Positions 44,269 to 53,082 of a DNA stretch of 64,000 nt are shown piece by piece. This DNA is from Celeribacter litoreus (GTDB lineage: Bacteria; Pseudomonadota; Alphaproteobacteria; Rhodobacterales; Rhodobacteraceae): NCBI RefSeq assembly GCF_020165855.1, contig NZ_JAIUFY010000007.1, positions 124,001-188,000 on the forward strand. The letters run 5' to 3'. The notes beneath the pieces were generated by a model. The model saw only the letters and a list, made by a program, of their open reading frames with translations. It had not been told where the DNA came from and searched no databases. Each line of letters begins with the position of its first letter. The first letter of the stretch is position 1. A program made the translations under genes and the position numbers.

Positions 44269-47250
44269 CTAACTGTCGTGTCGTGCAGCGCGGGACAGGA
44301 TATGTCGGACCCGTGCCGTAAAGGCTGGAGAAGAAGCGTCACTGGGCCATTCCAGAACGGCTTTCGGGTCGCCCACTGTCTCGCCGAGCAAATGCGCCTG
44401 CGCTTGGGCGAGCGCGCGTTCGTTGCTGTTGTCGATTGCATCGGCAACTGCATAGGCCCGTGTCGCCAATTCGACCGCGCGGCTCCTGTTCCCCTGACGG
44501 GCCTCTTTCTCCGCTGCGAGGTTGAGGGCGTAGGCGAGGTGGAACTTGTCATCGGCGCGTTCCAGAGAAATCAACGCAACATCAAGCGCCTCTGAATCGT
44601 CATGCGCCAATGCGAGGAATGTCTCTGCGAGCGGCGCCATCGCCCCTTCACCGATCTTGTCGGCGAGGGTCCGAAGATCCTCGGCAAACGCAATCGCGGA
44701 CGGCGGCAGATCCCGCTCCAGAGCGATCATCGCGGCCCATGTCAGGCATTTGCATTCCCGCCAGCGATCTTCGTTGTCCCGAGCGAGGGCGAGGGCCGTG
44801 TCGAGCTTGTCCGCCGCCTTGGCGAGATCGCCCTGCCAATAGGCGAGCAGGCCCTGACTCCAGATGACTTCCACATCGGCAATCCCCTCTTCCTCGGCGA
44901 AGGCCCGCGCATCGCGGCAGAGTTCCTCGGCTTTCGGGACGTCCCGTCCAAGCTCGAGGAGACAGCGCGCGGAATTGGCCAGTTGTCGAACCCTCTTTTG
45001 AGCCTTCATCCGGCTGGCGGCGGAGGCCGCGCGCGCGGTGGCCCGGCTCGCCGCCTCCAGATCGCCAAGCTCCTGATAGAGAACGGACAGCAGATATTCT
45101 CCCTCCGCCACCTCGGGCGCCATGGCATGCTGGCTCGCCAACGATATCTGCGTCTCTAGTTCGGCCACCAGCTTTGGGAATTTTTCGGTCGAAGACCCTG
45201 ACAACGCCAAAACCCGGCATCTGTAGAGCTGGATGAGGAGCGATATTCGCGCAGGTCCGGGGCCGAGTTTGCCCGCGTGAAAGAGCCCTTTGAGAGCGAT
45301 TTCGGCAGCTTCCGCATTGGCGAGGGCGCGCAACGCGTGATCGCCCGCCAGCACGGCGGCCCGCGCGGCGAGTTCGTGACGATCGGACATCGCGGCGTGA
45401 TGCATCACCTGCACGCTCTGATCTGGGGCCGTCTCCATGTCGCGGGCGAGCAGGTCGGCAATCCGGCCATGCATGAGCCTGCGCCTCGAGTGAGACAGCC
45501 GCTCATAGGTTGCATCGCGGATGAGATCGTGGGTGAACTCACAGGTTCCCCCGTCGAGCGACCGCGTGATCTCGTGGCGCTCCAACTCCTCGATCAGATC
45601 GAGCGCGGTTGAGACCTCAAGCCCTGATGCCTCGACCGCCTGTTCCATGGGAATACTGCGCCCGAAGACCGATGCCCAAGAGGCCAAATTGATGGCCGGT
45701 TGCGACAGGCGTTCGATACGGTTGGACAAGGCCTCATCCAGTGACGCCGATGTTGTCAAAACCGCATCCCGTTGCGACAGGACCCTGAGATAGAGGGGAT
45801 TCCCCTGCGCTCTGCGCACGCATTCCTCAACCTCGCCCGTCATTTGCAAGCTACGCGCGAGCGTCAGAGCGTCATCCATCGAAAGCCCCGTCAGAGACAG
45901 GCGTCGAATACGATCCCCGAGGCCTGACAGGAGCGACTGCACGGCGTCGTTGTCATCAATCTCCCCCGCTCTGGCAGAGAGGCAGAACCGCACCGGCGCG
46001 GTTTTCAGGTTTCGAATGAGATAACTCAGCAACGCGCAAGACGACGGCTCCATCCATTGCAGGTCGTCCAGTGTGACCAAGACAGGACCGGTTGCGGCGA
46101 GTGCAGACAAGAACGCGCGGAATGGCTCGAAATGCTGTTCTTCGCTCCGGACCGTAGCCGTTTCGACGCGGTTCGCGAGCAGGTCTCGCAAGGCGTCTCT
46201 CAGGGTCGGGTCAATGTCATCCATCGACAGCGCGCGCAGGGCATCGCGCCAGAGGCCAAGTGGACGCAGACGCTCGACCTCGACCGCCCGCGCAGAGAGC
46301 CGCAGCGCTCCGGACTGCCGCCCGACTTCGGACAAAAGGGCCGATTTTCCGATCCCCGGCGCCCCGACGATCAAAACGATCTCCGCTGGCTCTCTTTCCA
46401 GAGCGTCCCTGATGAGCGCGAGTTCTTCCTGCCGCCCGACGAAACCGGTCGGCGCAGCGCGCTTTGACGGCGCAGCGCTGACCTCCCGCCCCTTTGGCGT
46501 CGCGGGGCGAATTGTGACTGGCGCGCGACACGCCTGATCCAGCGCCGAGGACGGTTCAATGCCCAACTCTGTGCGAAAAATTTTGCGACATTGCGCGGCC
46601 TGCGCAGCCGCATCCGCCGCGCGCCCGAGCGCCAATTGCAACTCGATCACACGAATATGGGCCGCCTCGTCGAAAGGGTTCAAACCGACCAGCTTGTGCG
46701 CGAACTCGAGCGCTTGTTGCGGGTCGTGGCGCGTTCGGGACAGGAGCGTTGTCAGGAGTTGCTCGTGGAGCCGCCCCAAACGCGAGCGCTCGGCCTGACA
46801 CCATTCATGGAAGCCGTAGCATTGGGGCAGGTCGAGCCCGTTGAGAAACTCGCCCCGCAAGAGCGCCTGTGTTCGCATCAGCTCATCTGTCGGGGCGCTG
46901 TCGAATTGGTTCGAGACCGCTTCGACCATCGCGACGTCGGTCGCGATCATATCCCGTCGCAATGCCACGGTATTGCGATCCGCGACCAACCGCTCCGGTC
47001 CGAGTGCCGTGCGTATCTTGCTCAGGCTCCAGCGCAACGCGGCGCGCGGGTCCTCTGCATCTTCCCACAAAAGATCGCATAACTCGCTGCGCGACTGCGC
47101 CCGCTCGCTCGACAGCAGATAGCCCAAGAGGCCGCGCGTCTTTTTCGACGCGGGAAGCGCGATGTCCCGACCGTCATCCGAAACGCGCAGGTGACCAAAC
47201 AACTCTGCCCGAAGCACGACCGTTTGAACGTTTTCCCCCGCAATCGGCAA
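44269..47250 (-). CDS. Large BTAD-ATPase-TPR transcriptional regulator (SARP/AfsR-like)
   Basis: A 993-residue protein with an OmpR-type winged helix at residues about 10-100 (LFGHLRVSDDGRDIALPASK, RALRWSLSKIRTALG-like), a BTAD helical domain (about 100-245), a linker and an AAA_16/NB-ARC-type ATPase (FVGRQEELALIRDALE near 275; Walker A GAPGIGKSALL; Walker B VLVTLDDLQWME), then a long helical TPR region to the end. Such proteins are large ATP-switched regulators, well known in actinobacteria and also found in proteobacteria. It lacks a C-terminal LuxR domain. Divergent from a methyltransferase-nitrilase-GFA operon, which it probably controls. Confidence 0.85.
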   Translation of the reverse strand: MPIAGENVQTVVLRAELFGHLRVSDDGRDIALPASKKTRGLLGYLLSSERAQSRSELCDLLWEDAEDPRAALRWSLSKIRTALGPERLVADRNTVALRRDMIATDVAMVEAVSNQFDSAPTDELMRTQALLRGEFLNGLDLPQCYGFHEWCQAERSRLGRLHEQLLTTLLSRTRHDPQQALEFAHKLVGLNPFDEAAHIRVIELQLALGRAADAAAQAAQCRKIFRTELGIEPSSALDQACRAPVTIRPATPKGREVSAAPSKRAAPTGFVGRQEELALIRDALEREPAEIVLIVGAPGIGKSALLSEVGRQSGALRLSARAVEVERLRPLGLWRDALRALSMDDIDPTLRDALRDLLANRVETATVRSEEQHFEPFRAFLSALAATGPVLVTLDDLQWMEPSSCALLSYLIRNLKTAPVRFCLSARAGEIDDNDAVQSLLSGLGDRIRRLSLTGLSMDDALTLARSLQMTGEVEECVRRAQGNPLYLRVLSQRDAVLTTSASLDEALSNRIERLSQPAINLASWASVFGRSIPMEQAVEASGLEVSTALDLIEELERHEITRSLDGGTCEFTHDLIRDATYERLSHSRRRLMHGRIADLLARDMETAPDQSVQVMHHAAMSDRHELAARAAVLAGDHALRALANAEAAEIALKGLFHAGKLGPGPARISLLIQLYRCRVLALSGSSTEKFPKLVAELETQISLASQHAMAPEVAEGEYLLSVLYQELGDLEAASRATARAASAASRMKAQKRVRQLANSARCLLELGRDVPKAEELCRDARAFAEEEGIADVEVIWSQGLLAYWQGDLAKAADKLDTALALARDNEDRWRECKCLTWAAMIALERDLPPSAIAFAEDLRTLADKIGEGAMAPLAETFLALAHDDSEALDVALISLERADDKFHLAYALNLAAEKEARQGNRSRAVELATRAYAVADAIDNSNERALAQAQAHLLGETVGDPKAVLEWPSDASSPAFTARVRHILSRAARHDS

Positions 47251-47351
47251 ATTCCCCGTCCTTTCAAACGCTGGTTCAAACGATCCGCTGAGATGGTGAA
47301 TGCGTCAACAACGAAGTCGTTTGGCCTCTGGCCTCAACAAGGAGACCCACT

Positions 47352-48209
47352 ATGACCATAACCCAATTCGACCCCGTCGCCTACAAACGCGCAACCACCC
47401 GCCAGTGGCAGAACGCTGCCAAAGCGTGGAGCGGCTGGGGCGAAACGCTCCGCGAATGGCTTGGCCCCGCGACTGAAATCATGATCGACAGCGCCGAAAT
47501 TCGCGAAGGTGCGAGCGTGTTGGACGTGGCTGCCGGTGCGGGCGATCAGTCCATGCAAGTGGCCGACCGGGTCGGCGCGGACGGCTACGTTCTGGCCACC
47601 GATATTTCCTCCAACATCCTCGATCACGCCGCCGCCAATGCCCGTGCAAACGGCTACGGCCAGATCGATTTTCAGGTGATGGACGGCGAAGAGCTCATGA
47701 CGGCTCCGGAGCGTTTCGACGCCGTCGTCTCGCGGGTCGGCTTGATCTACTTCCCCGACCAGATGAAGGCGCTCGCCGGTATCCACAGGGCGCTGAAGCC
47801 GGGCGGATGGTTCTCCGCCATCGTCTATTCGACGCCGGAACGGAACGGGTTCTTCTCGATCCCCGTCGGCATCATCCGCAAGGCCGCAGACCTGCCGACG
47901 CCCGCCAAAGGGCAGCCCGGCCCGTTCAGCCTCGGCCAGCCCGGCGTTCTGGCCGCACTGCTGGCGCAGGCAGGGTTCACCAACATTCGTGAACGGACAA
48001 TCGACGCCCCGCTGAATCTGCCGCGCGCGTCCGATTGCGTGCGTTTTGAACGGGAAAGCTTCGGTGCGCTGCATGAGATGCTGAAGGGCCTCGGCGCGGA
48101 AGAGCAAGCCAACGTCTGGGCGGAGATCGAAACCGCGCTTCAGACCTTTGAAAACGGGACCGGCTTTTCCGGCCCCTGCGAATTGATCGTCGTCGCCGGT
48201 CAGAAGTGA
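47352..48209 (+). CDS. Class I SAM-dependent methyltransferase
   Basis: A 285-residue methyltransferase of the UbiE/COQ5-like methyltransf_11/25 group. Motif I is SVLDVAAGAGDQS (residues 55-67), followed by VLATDISSNILDHAAANARA (motif II region) and DAVVSRVGLIYFPD with ALKPGGWFSAIVYS (motif III). It is the first of three plus-strand genes facing away from the BTAD regulator, with AAGGAGACCC before the ATG. Substrate unknown; a C-, N- or O-methyl transfer linked to the downstream nitrilase is possible. Confidence 0.9.
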   Translation: MTITQFDPVAYKRATTRQWQNAAKAWSGWGETLREWLGPATEIMIDSAEIREGASVLDVAAGAGDQSMQVADRVGADGYVLATDISSNILDHAAANARANGYGQIDFQVMDGEELMTAPERFDAVVSRVGLIYFPDQMKALAGIHRALKPGGWFSAIVYSTPERNGFFSIPVGIIRKAADLPTPAKGQPGPFSLGQPGVLAALLAQAGFTNIRERTIDAPLNLPRASDCVRFERESFGALHEMLKGLGAEEQANVWAEIETALQTFENGTGFSGPCELIVVAGQK

Positions 48210-48244
48210 CCCGTCAAAACAACGTCCCACTCAGGAGAAAAACA

Positions 48245-49183
48245 ATGTCGAACAAGATTGCCGTCATCCAGACCCCGCCCGTCCTTTTGAATCTCGAAAA
48301 ATCCATGGAACGTGCCGTCGCCAGCATCGAAGAGGTCGCTGCAAACGGTGCCGAGTTGGCCGTCTTCCCCGAGGCCTTCCTGCCCGGATATCCAACCTGG
48401 ATCTGGCGCCTGCGCCCGGGGGGCGACATGGGGCTCTCCAGCACGATCCACCGTCGGCTGCGTGAAAATGCCGTCGATATCGGCAAGGGAGATCTCGCGC
48501 CGCTTTGCGACGTTGCCGCGAAACACAACATCACCGTGGTCATGGGAATGAGCGAGGTGGACGGCGAATTCAGCGGCAGCACGCTCTACAACACTGTCGT
48601 CGTCATCGGACCGGATGGCACCCTGCTCAATCGCCACCGCAAACTGCTCGCGACGAACCCGGAACGTATGGTCTGGGGGCATGGCGATGCGAGCGGGCTG
48701 CGGGTCATCGACACACCCGTAGGTCGGATCGGCACGCTTCTTTGTTGGGAAAACTACATGCCGCTTTCGCGTTTTGCGCTCTACGCGCAGAACCTCGACA
48801 TCCTTATCGCGCCTACTTGGGATTGCGGTGAGGGCTGGTTGGCCTCGATGCGCCATATCGCCCGCGAGGGTGGCTGCTGGGTCGTGTCTCTGGCCACCGC
48901 GCTCAACGAACGCGACATCCCCGAAGACTTCCCAAGCCGCGATGAGCTGTTCGGCGAGGACAGCTGGGTCTGCGATGGCGATGCCGTTGTCATGGAGCCC
49001 TTCGGAGGCCCGATCGCGGGTCCGCTCCACCGCAAGCAGGAAGTTCTCTACGCCGAAATCGATGCGTCTCAGGCGGCTTCGGCCCGCCGGTCGCTCGATG
49101 TGGCCGGTCACTATGGACGTCCCGATATCTTCAACCTCTCGGTCAACCGCGCGCCCATGCAGCCGGTGTCCTTCACCGATTAA
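48245..49183 (+). CDS. Nitrilase (aliphatic/arylaceto-nitrilase family)
   Basis: A 312-residue nitrilase with the complete Glu-Lys-Cys triad: Glu43 in AVFPEAFLPGYP, Lys133 in LNRHRKLLAT and Cys167 in GTLLCWENYMPL. The CWEN form is typical of true nitrilases (R-CN to R-COOH plus ammonia), whereas amidases differ after the cysteine. Start at MSNKIAVIQTPP has AGGAGAAAAACA ahead; a 13-codon longer frame overlaps the methyltransferase stop. Natural nitrile substrate unknown. Confidence 0.93.
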   Translation: MSNKIAVIQTPPVLLNLEKSMERAVASIEEVAANGAELAVFPEAFLPGYPTWIWRLRPGGDMGLSSTIHRRLRENAVDIGKGDLAPLCDVAAKHNITVVMGMSEVDGEFSGSTLYNTVVVIGPDGTLLNRHRKLLATNPERMVWGHGDASGLRVIDTPVGRIGTLLCWENYMPLSRFALYAQNLDILIAPTWDCGEGWLASMRHIAREGGCWVVSLATALNERDIPEDFPSRDELFGEDSWVCDGDAVVMEPFGGPIAGPLHRKQEVLYAEIDASQAASARRSLDVAGHYGRPDIFNLSVNRAPMQPVSFTD

Positions 49184-49210
49184 CCCCGCAGTCAGAAAAG
49201 GAGACATGTC

Positions 49211-49642
49211 ATGACCCATGCAACCCACAAAGGACAGTGCTTTTGCGGCAGTGTGAAATTCGAAGTCACCGGAGCGCCCGAAGGTATGGGCTATTGCCAC
49301 TGCGAAAGCTGCCGGAGCTGGTCAGCCTCACCGGTCAACGGCTTTACATTGTGGAAGCCGGAAAGCCTCACGATCACGGAAGGTGCGGAATATGTGGGCG
49401 AGTACCACAAGACGGACAACAGCCACCGGAAGTTCTGCACCAAATGCGGCGGCCACCTGATGACCGACCATCCGAGTATGGGGCTCGTGGACATCTACTC
49501 GGCCATGTTGCCCGATCTTGATTTCGAGCCGGGGCTGCACATCAACTACAGCGAAAAAGTGCTGGCCATTCCGGACGGTTTGCCAAAATTCGCGGACCTG
49601 CCCGGTGACTTCGGCGGATCGGACCAGCAACTTCCGGAATAG
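49211..49642 (+). CDS. GFA/CENP-V-type zinc protein
   Basis: A 143-residue protein of the glutathione-dependent formaldehyde-activating (GFA) family. Zinc cysteines are visible: Cys10 and Cys12 (GQCFCGSVKF), Cys29, Cys31, Cys34 (YCHCESCRS) and Cys76, Cys79 (FCTKCGGHL). True formaldehyde activation is documented for a few members only. It ends the methyltransferase-nitrilase operon; if the methyltransferase pathway releases formaldehyde or the nitrile comes from cyanohydrin chemistry, a formaldehyde or glutathione-adduct role is possible. Confidence 0.9.
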   Translation: MTHATHKGQCFCGSVKFEVTGAPEGMGYCHCESCRSWSASPVNGFTLWKPESLTITEGAEYVGEYHKTDNSHRKFCTKCGGHLMTDHPSMGLVDIYSAMLPDLDFEPGLHINYSEKVLAIPDGLPKFADLPGDFGGSDQQLPE

Positions 49643-49685
49643 GACGGCGATCGCGTTGAAAGGCAAAGCCCCACCGAAAAGCAAA

Positions 49686-49715
49686 GGGCGACCGCGGTTT
49701 CACCCACGGTCGCCC
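49686..49715. terminator. Hairpin between convergent nitrilase-GFA and Liv operons
   Basis: GGGCGACCG (49686-49694) and CGGTCGCCC (49707-49715) form a perfect 9-bp stem with a 12-base loop in the 94-base gap between convergent genes. Flanking T-runs are weak on both sides, so it may be a mild bidirectional terminator. Confidence 0.7.
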
Positions 49716-49736
49716 ATACTTACAGGAGGCCACGCC

Positions 49737-50711
49737 CTACCCCGCCAATTCCTGTTGCTTTGCCTTCCGGAATTTCCATCGCTGTACCAGCACTGCGATA
49801 CCCCCGGGCTCGTAGAGCATCATGCCGATGGCTGCGGCGCCGAGGATGATCATGTAGATCGGTCCGTATCCCGAGAGGTTTTCCCGCAGCAGCACGAAGA
49901 GAACGGCCCCGATGATCGGCCCGATGATCCGGCCCATACCACCGATCACGACCATGAAGATGATGAACACCGTCCAGTCCGTGAGGCTGAAAGAACCGCT
50001 CGGATTCACCCGCAGTTTTTGCAGCGTGTTCACGGCCCCGAGGAGCGACAGAAACGCGCCGGAGACAACAAAGAGCATCGCCTTCACCGCGTTCGGGTTG
50101 ACGCCGAGTGCCATGGCCGCCGTTTCATTGTCCCGCATCGCACGGAGCGAGTAGCCACGGCGCGAATGCATCACGAGGATGATGAGGAAGATCACGAGCA
50201 CCAGAATGGCGAAGCTCAGCCAGTAGATGTTCTCGACCCGCGTCGAGGTGCTCGCACCGAAGGCTTTCACAATCTGGGGGCGTAAACTGATGCCCGAGCC
50301 GCCGCCAAAGCCCGGCAGTTTGCCGGCCACCAGCATAAAGACTTCGGCCAACACCCAACTGCCGATCGCAAAGTAGGCGACGCGCATACGGCTCAGGATG
50401 GCAAAGACCGGAAGCGACAGCAACGCGCCGAAGGGCAGCGTCAAAGCCATGCTCAGAAACGGGTTCAGACCCAGATGCGTCGTGAGACCGAAGAAGGCAT
50501 AGCCCCCCGCCCCGACGAAGGCGTGCTGCCCGATGGAGACAACGCCGCCGAAACCCGCCAGCAGGTTCCACAACTGGGCGACGGCCATGATGATAAACAG
50601 GTCGGTCAGATAGCGCATGGTGCCGTTGTCCACAAAGAACGGGAGCGGAACCATGACGGCGACAGAAAGACCAAGGACTGCGAGAGGAAGTTTTTGGGAT
50701 CCAGAAGTCAT
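49737..50711 (-). CDS. livM: Branched-chain-type ABC transporter permease (LivM family)
   Basis: A 324-residue LivM-type permease. Start MTSGSQKLPLAVLGLSVAVM; the open frame to 50744 overlaps the preceding permease and is not favoured. Family stretches: LWNLLAGFGGVVSIGQHAFVG, SRRGYSLRAMRDNETAAMAL and GGMGRIIGPIIGAVLFVLLR. It works with LivH, LivF, LivG and the binding protein encoded upstream. The Liv name gives the family only: these importers carry leucine, urea, amides, aromatic acids or other compounds. Confidence 0.93.
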   Translation of the reverse strand: MTSGSQKLPLAVLGLSVAVMVPLPFFVDNGTMRYLTDLFIIMAVAQLWNLLAGFGGVVSIGQHAFVGAGGYAFFGLTTHLGLNPFLSMALTLPFGALLSLPVFAILSRMRVAYFAIGSWVLAEVFMLVAGKLPGFGGGSGISLRPQIVKAFGASTSTRVENIYWLSFAILVLVIFLIILVMHSRRGYSLRAMRDNETAAMALGVNPNAVKAMLFVVSGAFLSLLGAVNTLQKLRVNPSGSFSLTDWTVFIIFMVVIGGMGRIIGPIIGAVLFVLLRENLSGYGPIYMIILGAAAIGMMLYEPGGIAVLVQRWKFRKAKQQELAG

Positions 50712-50715
50712 GATT

Positions 50716-51582
50716 TCACCCGTCATTCTTTGGGAACAGGCCACGCGGGCGGACGATGAGCAGGATCAGAAAGACCAGATGGCCGGACAGCACCTGCCAT
50801 GAGGCATCAATCTGAGCGCCCACCATTTGCGCGATGCCGATGATGATACCGCCAACCAAAGTGCCCCACATGGACCCGAGGCCGCCGATGACAATCGCCT
50901 CGAAAGCCGTCAGCAGTCGGGTCGGACCGCTCGCAGGATCAAAGTTGCCGCGCACGGCCATGAGCATCGCCGCAATCGCAACGGTCAGCATCACGATCAC
51001 AAACGCCTTGCGGAAGACCGCACGTGTATCGAGACCGAGCATGGCGGCGTTCGCTTCGTTATCCGAAACAGCCCGCAGGGCGCGACCGAAAGAGGTGCGA
51101 TAGATCATCAACTGCAACCCTCCGATCAGGGCCACCGCGACACCGAAAATCAAAAGCGAGAAGACGCCGACATGCAGGTTGGGCAGGATTTGGACACTCG
51201 CTTGCTCCAGCTTACCAATGCTGAGTTTCTGAGGGTCCGCGCCGAACCCCAAGAGCATCAGGTTCTGCAGGATAATCGACAGGCCGAAGGCCACGAGAAG
51301 CGGGATCAACGGATCGTGCCGCGGGACGAACTCAAACAGTCCACGCTGGAGCAACCAGCCCATTCCCCCGGCCAAGAGCAGCACCAACGGGGCCGCCACG
51401 ATGATCGAAATCCCGAAAAACTCGGTCACTGTCAGTCCGACATAGGCAAGCACGACGATCAGATCGCCATGCGCAATGTTCACGATCCGCATGACGCCGA
51501 ACACGAGACTAAGGCCGAGCGCGTAGAGGGCGAAAAGGCCACCCAACAGCGTGCCCTGCACAAGAGTATTAACCAGTTCCAC
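50716..51582 (-). CDS. livH: Branched-chain-type ABC transporter permease (LivH family)
   Basis: A 288-residue LivH-type permease starting MELVNTLVQGTLLGGLFALY. Conserved: MRIVNIAHGDLIVVLAYVGL, SFGRALRAVSDNEANAAMLG and VIGGLGSMWGTLVGGIIIGI. Separated from LivF by 2 bases and from LivM by 4, so the transporter genes are one tight unit. Confidence 0.94.
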   Translation of the reverse strand: MELVNTLVQGTLLGGLFALYALGLSLVFGVMRIVNIAHGDLIVVLAYVGLTVTEFFGISIIVAAPLVLLLAGGMGWLLQRGLFEFVPRHDPLIPLLVAFGLSIILQNLMLLGFGADPQKLSIGKLEQASVQILPNLHVGVFSLLIFGVAVALIGGLQLMIYRTSFGRALRAVSDNEANAAMLGLDTRAVFRKAFVIVMLTVAIAAMLMAVRGNFDPASGPTRLLTAFEAIVIGGLGSMWGTLVGGIIIGIAQMVGAQIDASWQVLSGHLVFLILLIVRPRGLFPKNDG

Positions 51583-51584
51583 GT

Positions 51585-52295
51585 CTACCTCCCAAAATAC
51601 GCTTGTGCGACTTGATGTTCGTCTGCTTCGCTGGACGCGCCAGACAAAGACACATGCCCCTCAAGGAGGCAGTAGTACCGGTCGGAAATCTCCAACGCTT
51701 TGCGCATGGCCTGCTCGACCACGAGGATCGCGAGACCTTCGGACGCGAGCTTGATAAGCTGTTCGTAGAGGCGACCGATGATGGTCGGGGCGAGGCCGAG
51801 GCTAATTTCATCGCACAAGAGCACACGCGGATTGGTCATCAGCGCCCGCGCAATCGCGATCATCTGCTGCTGGCCACCCGACAGCATCGTTCCCGAGATA
51901 TGGCGCTTGGGCACCAGATCCGGAAAGAGGTCGTAAATCCGGTCGAGCGTCCACGGATCACCGCCGTGCACCTGTCCGAGTTGCCCCCCCAAGAGAATGT
52001 TTTCTTCCACGCTCAGGGATGGGAAAATGCGCCGTCCTTCCGGCACGAGACCAATCCCCGCGCGGGTAATCTCCGGCGGGTTCAAACCCAATAGCTCACG
52101 CCCGTCTAGCGTAATGCTGCCGCGCCCCTCGCCTTCGGTGCCGCAAATGCCACGAATGAGCGAGCTTTTCCCGGCCCCGTTAGCACCGATGACGGCGACG
52201 ATTTCACCGGCGTCGATTTCGATGTCCATGCCGTGCAAGGCGGCGAACTGGCCGTAATTCAGGTGCAGGTCCCGAATGCTTAACAGTGAACTCAT
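51585..52295 (-). CDS. livF: Branched-chain-type ABC transporter ATP-binding protein (LivF family)
   Basis: A 236-residue ATPase: Walker A GANGAGKSSLIRGI, Q-loop in IGLVPEGRRIFPSLSV, signature LSGGQQQMIAIARALM and Walker B VLLCDEISLGLAPTI. The VPEGRRIFPSLSVEENL stretch is characteristic of LivF. Its start codon overlaps the LivG stop by 4 bases. Confidence 0.95.
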   Translation of the reverse strand: MSSLLSIRDLHLNYGQFAALHGMDIEIDAGEIVAVIGANGAGKSSLIRGICGTEGEGRGSITLDGRELLGLNPPEITRAGIGLVPEGRRIFPSLSVEENILLGGQLGQVHGGDPWTLDRIYDLFPDLVPKRHISGTMLSGGQQQMIAIARALMTNPRVLLCDEISLGLAPTIIGRLYEQLIKLASEGLAILVVEQAMRKALEISDRYYCLLEGHVSLSGASSEADEHQVAQAYFGR

Positions 52296-53032
52296 GCCTC
52301 TGCCTCCGCGCCGAAATAGAGACGGCGCACTTCGGAATTCTCCAAAACGTCGTCGATCTGGCCGCGCACGATAATGTGCTTGTCCGCGAGGACGGCGACT
52401 TCATCGACAAAGCGCGTGAGCGCATGCACGACATGTTCGATCCAGATGACGGCAGTCTCGCGCCCCACGACCTTTTGCAGAATGTCCAAGAGCGTTATGC
52501 ATTCCGCCTCGGTCAAGCCGCCTGCAATCTCGTCGAGCAGCAGAAGCTTGGGCTTCATCGCAGCCGCTTTCGCCAGTTCCAGACGCTTGAGGTCCAGCAG
52601 CGCCAAGGACTTGGCCAATTTGTCCCGATGCTCGCCGAGTCCGGTCATGTCGAGAATTTCATGCGCTCGTTCGCGCGCATCATGTAGCCCAAGACCCGCG
52701 CCGCTCGTGCATCCGACGATGACGTTTTCGGCAACGGTCATGTCGCCAAAGGGCTGCGGGATTTGAAAGGTGCGCCCGATGCCGAACCGGCAGGCATCCC
52801 ACGGCTTCATCTGAACAAGGTTGCGCCCCTGATAGATCATCTCGCCGCCGGACGGGCGATGCAGTCCGGAGATCAGGTTGAACATCGTGCTTTTGCCCGC
52901 GCCGTTCGGACCGAGAATGCCCAGACGGGCCCCCGGTTCGAGCGTGAGGCTGACATCCTTGAAGACCTCGATGCCGCCAAAGGCTTTCGAGACCCCTCGA
53001 AGTTCGAGAAGTGGTTCCAAGATTATCTCCAT
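52292..53032 (-). CDS. livG: Branched-chain-type ABC transporter ATP-binding protein (LivG family)
   Basis: A 246-residue ATPase: Walker A GPNGAGKSTMFNLISG, GIGRTFQIPQPFGDMTV (LivG-type Q-loop), signature region SLALLDLKRLELAKAAAMKP, where the LSGG(E/Q)Q motif is replaced, and Walker B LLLLDEIAGGLTEAE. The ATG at 53032 lacks a good ribosome site, but the TTG at 53020 (5th codon) has GGAG 6 bases before it, so the true start may be TTG. The degenerate signature motif is notable but seen in some LivG relatives of similar operons. It follows the binding-protein gene and a 12-bp hairpin. Confidence 0.9.
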   Translation of the reverse strand: MEIILEPLLELRGVSKAFGGIEVFKDVSLTLEPGARLGILGPNGAGKSTMFNLISGLHRPSGGEMIYQGRNLVQMKPWDACRFGIGRTFQIPQPFGDMTVAENVIVGCTSGAGLGLHDARERAHEILDMTGLGEHRDKLAKSLALLDLKRLELAKAAAMKPKLLLLDEIAGGLTEAECITLLDILQKVVGRETAVIWIEHVVHALTRFVDEVAVLADKHIIVRGQIDDVLENSEVRRLYFGAEAEA

Positions 53033-53048
53033 CGAGTTGGAAAGAGGC

Positions 53049-53076
53049 CCCTCAACCCGCCGATGCGGGTTGAGGG
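53049..53076 (-). repeat. Intercistronic 12-bp hairpin between livK-like and livG-like genes
   Basis: CCCTCAACCCGC (53049-53060) and GCGGGTTGAGGG (53065-53076) pair perfectly over 12 bp with a CGAT tetraloop. It starts 6 bases after the binding-protein stop on the minus strand and is followed by CCTCTTTCC, so it could stabilise the upstream message and partly terminate before livG. It is the strongest of the four similar elements. Confidence 0.85.
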
Positions 53077-53082
53077 AGAGAC

